DNA of 45,937 nucleotides from a virus, in the IMG/VR virus record IMGVR_UViG_3300002460_000041, positions 3,340 to 49,276 of that record. One strand, written 5' to 3'. The position numbers were made by a program, and so were the translations under genes. The notes below the pieces were generated by a model that saw only the letters and a program-made list of their open reading frames with translations, made no database searches and was not told where the DNA came from. Below are positions 43,908-45,937 of this stretch, piece by piece; positions within the stretch are counted from its first letter, which is position 1; each line of letters starts with the position of its first letter.

Positions 43908-44846
43908 ATGGCAGCGCAAGGCAGACAGCAGCTCACCGATCTTTCCCAGGTGCAGCAGCGGGTCGCATCGTTCGGTATCCAGCCCGAAGTGGCGGATTCT
44001 GAGCCGGTCGATGGCGAACAGACGGACCAGGAAACCGAGGGCGAGCAAGCAGTGGAGAGTGACGAGCGCGAAGGCGCGGACGCCTCCATTGGCAGCCAGG
44101 GTTCCGAAACCGAGACTGACGCCGATACGGTCGGAGAAGATACGCCGAAGGACAAGGGCGCGGAGAAAGGACAAGGCGATCCACGCATTGCTGTCCTGGA
44201 AGAAAGGATCGCGCGGGCAGAAGAAATGGAGCGCAAATGGCAGTCGCGCTACGACCGGACCACGGCTCAACTAGAACGGGTGGTGGCCCGGGCGGGCGGA
44301 CAACAGGCAGGTACAACGGATGACGGGAGCGATCTCGGCATTGAAGACAACGACGACCTGGTTTCAAACAAGGATTTGAAGAAGTTGATGGGCAAGCTGG
44401 CCTCCAACCAGCGAGCGGCCAATCAAAGCACTGCGGCCAGCACGCAGCGCCAGCAGTGGGTCGCAGCGCAGGAGGATGTGCAGGCCGTGGTGAAATACAT
44501 GCAGGCCAACGGTTTGTGGTCCGATGATTCCTCTCTCAGGGGAATCCCGACGGACGAAATCGGCCTCTACGCTATCGCCAAGAACATGAAGCTCGAAGCG
44601 GAGCTCAAGGCGGCCGACAAGCGCGTCGCGGATGAAGTCGCCAAGGCCCGTGCGGACGAACGCAAGAAGCTGTTGAAGAACGGCGGAAGGACTCGCGTTC
44701 CAGACACGGGCGGGAATGGCGCTCCTGGGAGGTCCCGCAGTACCGGGGAATCTCTGGAACCGGCCAGTCAGTCCGAGCAGGACTACCTCAGCTTCTTCAA
44801 GAGGCTCGGGGCGCCTGCGCAGATCGTCGCTGTGCGGAGAGGCTGA
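43908..44846 (+). CDS. scaffold-like head assembly protein
   Basis: 312 residues. Residues 25-100 are very acidic and disordered ('ETEGEQAVESDEREG'), the centre is a charged helix ('ERIARAEEMERKWQSRYDRT'), then a polar linker and C-terminal 'LSFFKRLGAPAQIVAVRRG'. An acidic, helical protein between portal and capsid is the classic scaffold, which directs prohead assembly and then leaves. The 93-base gap before it holds no other gene. Confidence 0.75.
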   Translation: MAAQGRQQLTDLSQVQQRVASFGIQPEVADSEPVDGEQTDQETEGEQAVESDEREGADASIGSQGSETETDADTVGEDTPKDKGAEKGQGDPRIAVLEERIARAEEMERKWQSRYDRTTAQLERVVARAGGQQAGTTDDGSDLGIEDNDDLVSNKDLKKLMGKLASNQRAANQSTAASTQRQQWVAAQEDVQAVVKYMQANGLWSDDSSLRGIPTDEIGLYAIAKNMKLEAELKAADKRVADEVAKARADERKKLLKNGGRTRVPDTGGNGAPGRSRSTGESLEPASQSEQDYLSFFKRLGAPAQIVAVRRG

Positions 44847-44876
44847 GCAGCACCGTCACGCAACTGAGGAAAGAAA

Positions 44877-45937
44877 ATGGCGGCAACCCATGTCATCGGG
44901 CGGCGATCTTACGCCACCCAGTCCGGTCGCATCATCCCGAACGTCCTGCCCAAGATCATCCTGATCGACCGGGACCCGGCTGCTGCGGCGTATCTCGCGT
45001 TCTACTCGCGCGTGTCCATGCTCACCACGGAGCAGGAAGAATTCAAGTGGGACGTGGACGAGTACCTGGCGCTGACGGACACCACCACGGAGGCGGCAGC
45101 GACGACGCTGGAAACAATCAACGTCACGAACCCGAAATACTTCATCCCGGGTCAACTGTGGGTGGTGAAGCGGACCAGTGAATTCATGTTCGTCAAGAGC
45201 ACCAACACGTCAACCTCGCAAGTGACGTTCACGCGCGGCGTGACGGCCCTCAATTCCTCGGGCGGTACGGCGGCGGCGGCTATCGTCAGCGGCGATACGC
45301 TGGTGCGCGTGGCCCCGGCGGTCGGCGAGAATTCCGTGCGCCAGACCACGCAAACCACGACTCCTTCCGAGAAGGCCAACTACTGCCAGCAGTTCCGGTG
45401 GGAGTTGGGCCTGTCGCGGCGCCAGATGAAACGGCGCTTTGAGACGGAGGACGAACTGCCCTACCAGCGCATGAAGATCATGAACGAGGCGCGCATGGCC
45501 CTGAATCGCCAGTTCCTGATCGGCGAGAAGGCGCGCTACACCAACGACGACGGCGACGACGTGACGCTGACTGCCGGCCTCAAGCCGGTCATCAGCACCT
45601 ACACCTGGTCCGTCGGCGGCACGCTCCACGAGTACGAGTGGGACGAGTTCCTGGTGGAAGAAGGCTTGCGCCGGGGCTCTCGCAACAAGCTGCTGTTCGC
45701 GTCAACGGACGTGATCCTGGCGCTCAACCAGATGACCAAGGATCGCGTCGAGTATTCCGTCGGCTTCGGCCAAGGCGAGAAGTCGGTTGGAATCACGGTC
45801 ATGGAGTACATGGCCCCGAACGGCGGGCGCATCATGGTGGTGGAGGATCGCTTCCTCACGGAAGGCTTCAATGGAATCGCTATCGGCGTGGACCTGAGCC
45901 AACTGAAACGGCGCGTGTTCTCCCGGAACGGCTTCAA
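44877..45937 (+). CDS. major capsid protein, SU10/DUF5309 type (3' truncated)
   Basis: The frame opens at ATG 44877 (ribosome site 'gaggaaag') and runs past the window end, giving 353 or more residues. Features typical of this HK97-fold family are seen: N-terminal 'LPKIILIDRDPAAAAYLAF', 'FKWDVDEYLALTDTT', 'NYCQQFRWELGLSRRQMKRRF', 'RMKIMNEARMALNRQFLIGEKARY' and 'RRGSRNKLLFASTDVILALNQM'. The remaining residues lie outside the window. It builds the shell together with the scaffold upstream. Confidence 0.88.
   Translation, partial: MAATHVIGRRSYATQSGRIIPNVLPKIILIDRDPAAAAYLAFYSRVSMLTTEQEEFKWDVDEYLALTDTTTEAAATTLETINVTNPKYFIPGQLWVVKRTSEFMFVKSTNTSTSQVTFTRGVTALNSSGGTAAAAIVSGDTLVRVAPAVGENSVRQTTQTTTPSEKANYCQQFRWELGLSRRQMKRRFETEDELPYQRMKIMNEARMALNRQFLIGEKARYTNDDGDDVTLTAGLKPVISTYTWSVGGTLHEYEWDEFLVEEGLRRGSRNKLLFASTDVILALNQMTKDRVEYSVGFGQGEKSVGITVMEYMAPNGGRIMVVEDRFLTEGFNGIAIGVDLSQLKRRVFSRNGF

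Noticed and set aside
42546-44270. 574-codon minus-strand frame opposite the portal
   Set aside because: It lies antisense to a recognised portal gene, has low-complexity Leu/Arg/His composition and overlaps two real genes, so it is a GC-driven shadow frame.

Overview
The window is a continuous stretch of a tailed double-stranded DNA phage genome (class Caudoviricetes) with high GC, roughly 60% by eye. It carries a terminase pair, a 718-residue portal, a scaffold-like protein and the start of an SU10/DUF5309-type major capsid protein. It also has large Ala/Gly-rich proteins resembling internal virion or ejection proteins, and a lysis cassette. No tRNA, rRNA, CRISPR array, insertion sequence, integrase, DNA polymerase or RNA polymerase is visible. 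The many Zn-ribbon mini-proteins, the Lar-like protein and the Mom-like protein are most familiar from phages of Proteobacteria, so such a host is likely but not proven. Both ends cut through genes, so the genome continues on both sides.

Layout. (1) 1-10838, plus strand: the end of a tail or stabilisation protein, two tandem paralogous appendage proteins, internal virion proteins, another fibre-like protein, then small membrane proteins, a T4-type lysozyme and a GTA-type 3-TM holin. (2) 10858-24949, minus strand: a long early operon of about 35 mostly tiny genes joined by ATGA or GTGA stop-start overlaps. It holds Zn-binding proteins, a secreted SLT-type muralytic enzyme, a helicase-DNA methyltransferase fusion, a Mom-like acyltransferase-fold protein, a Lar-like protein, a VRR-NUC nuclease, an SSB-like protein with a DDDIPF tail and a phage replication protein. 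Its non-coding parts contain a pseudoknot-like leader and two large long-stem hairpins. (3) 25011-25116: a divergent control region with a strong leftward early promoter and a rightward, apparently leaderless promoter overlapped by an operator for the XRE repressor at 25117. (4) 25117-27247, plus strand: repressor, helix-turn-helix replication-type protein, small membrane proteins. (5) 27244-40640, plus strand: a nonulosonic-acid (pseudaminic or legionaminic-like) sugar gene set. It comprises PseB, PseC, an SpsF-type cytidylyltransferase, a NeuB/PseI synthase lacking its SAF domain, a left-handed beta-helix acyltransferase, a B12-type radical SAM enzyme, a WbqC-like protein, a LmbE/PIG-L deacetylase and a short MAF-like transferase. 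Both terminase genes and several virion proteins are interleaved with it. (6) 40637-45937, plus strand: virion proteins, portal, scaffold, major capsid.

How it fits together. The leftward promoter would drive takeover, replication and DNA-protection genes; the XRE protein probably controls its own promoter and perhaps the leftward one. The rightward block links DNA packaging and head formation with synthesis and possibly transfer of a sialic-acid-like sugar. The simplest reading is that the phage glycosylates its own virion, or alters the host surface, during late expression. The sugar system among packaging and capsid genes, the Mom-like plus helicase-methyltransferase pair, and the structured RNA elements around the replication gene are the parts most worth a second look.
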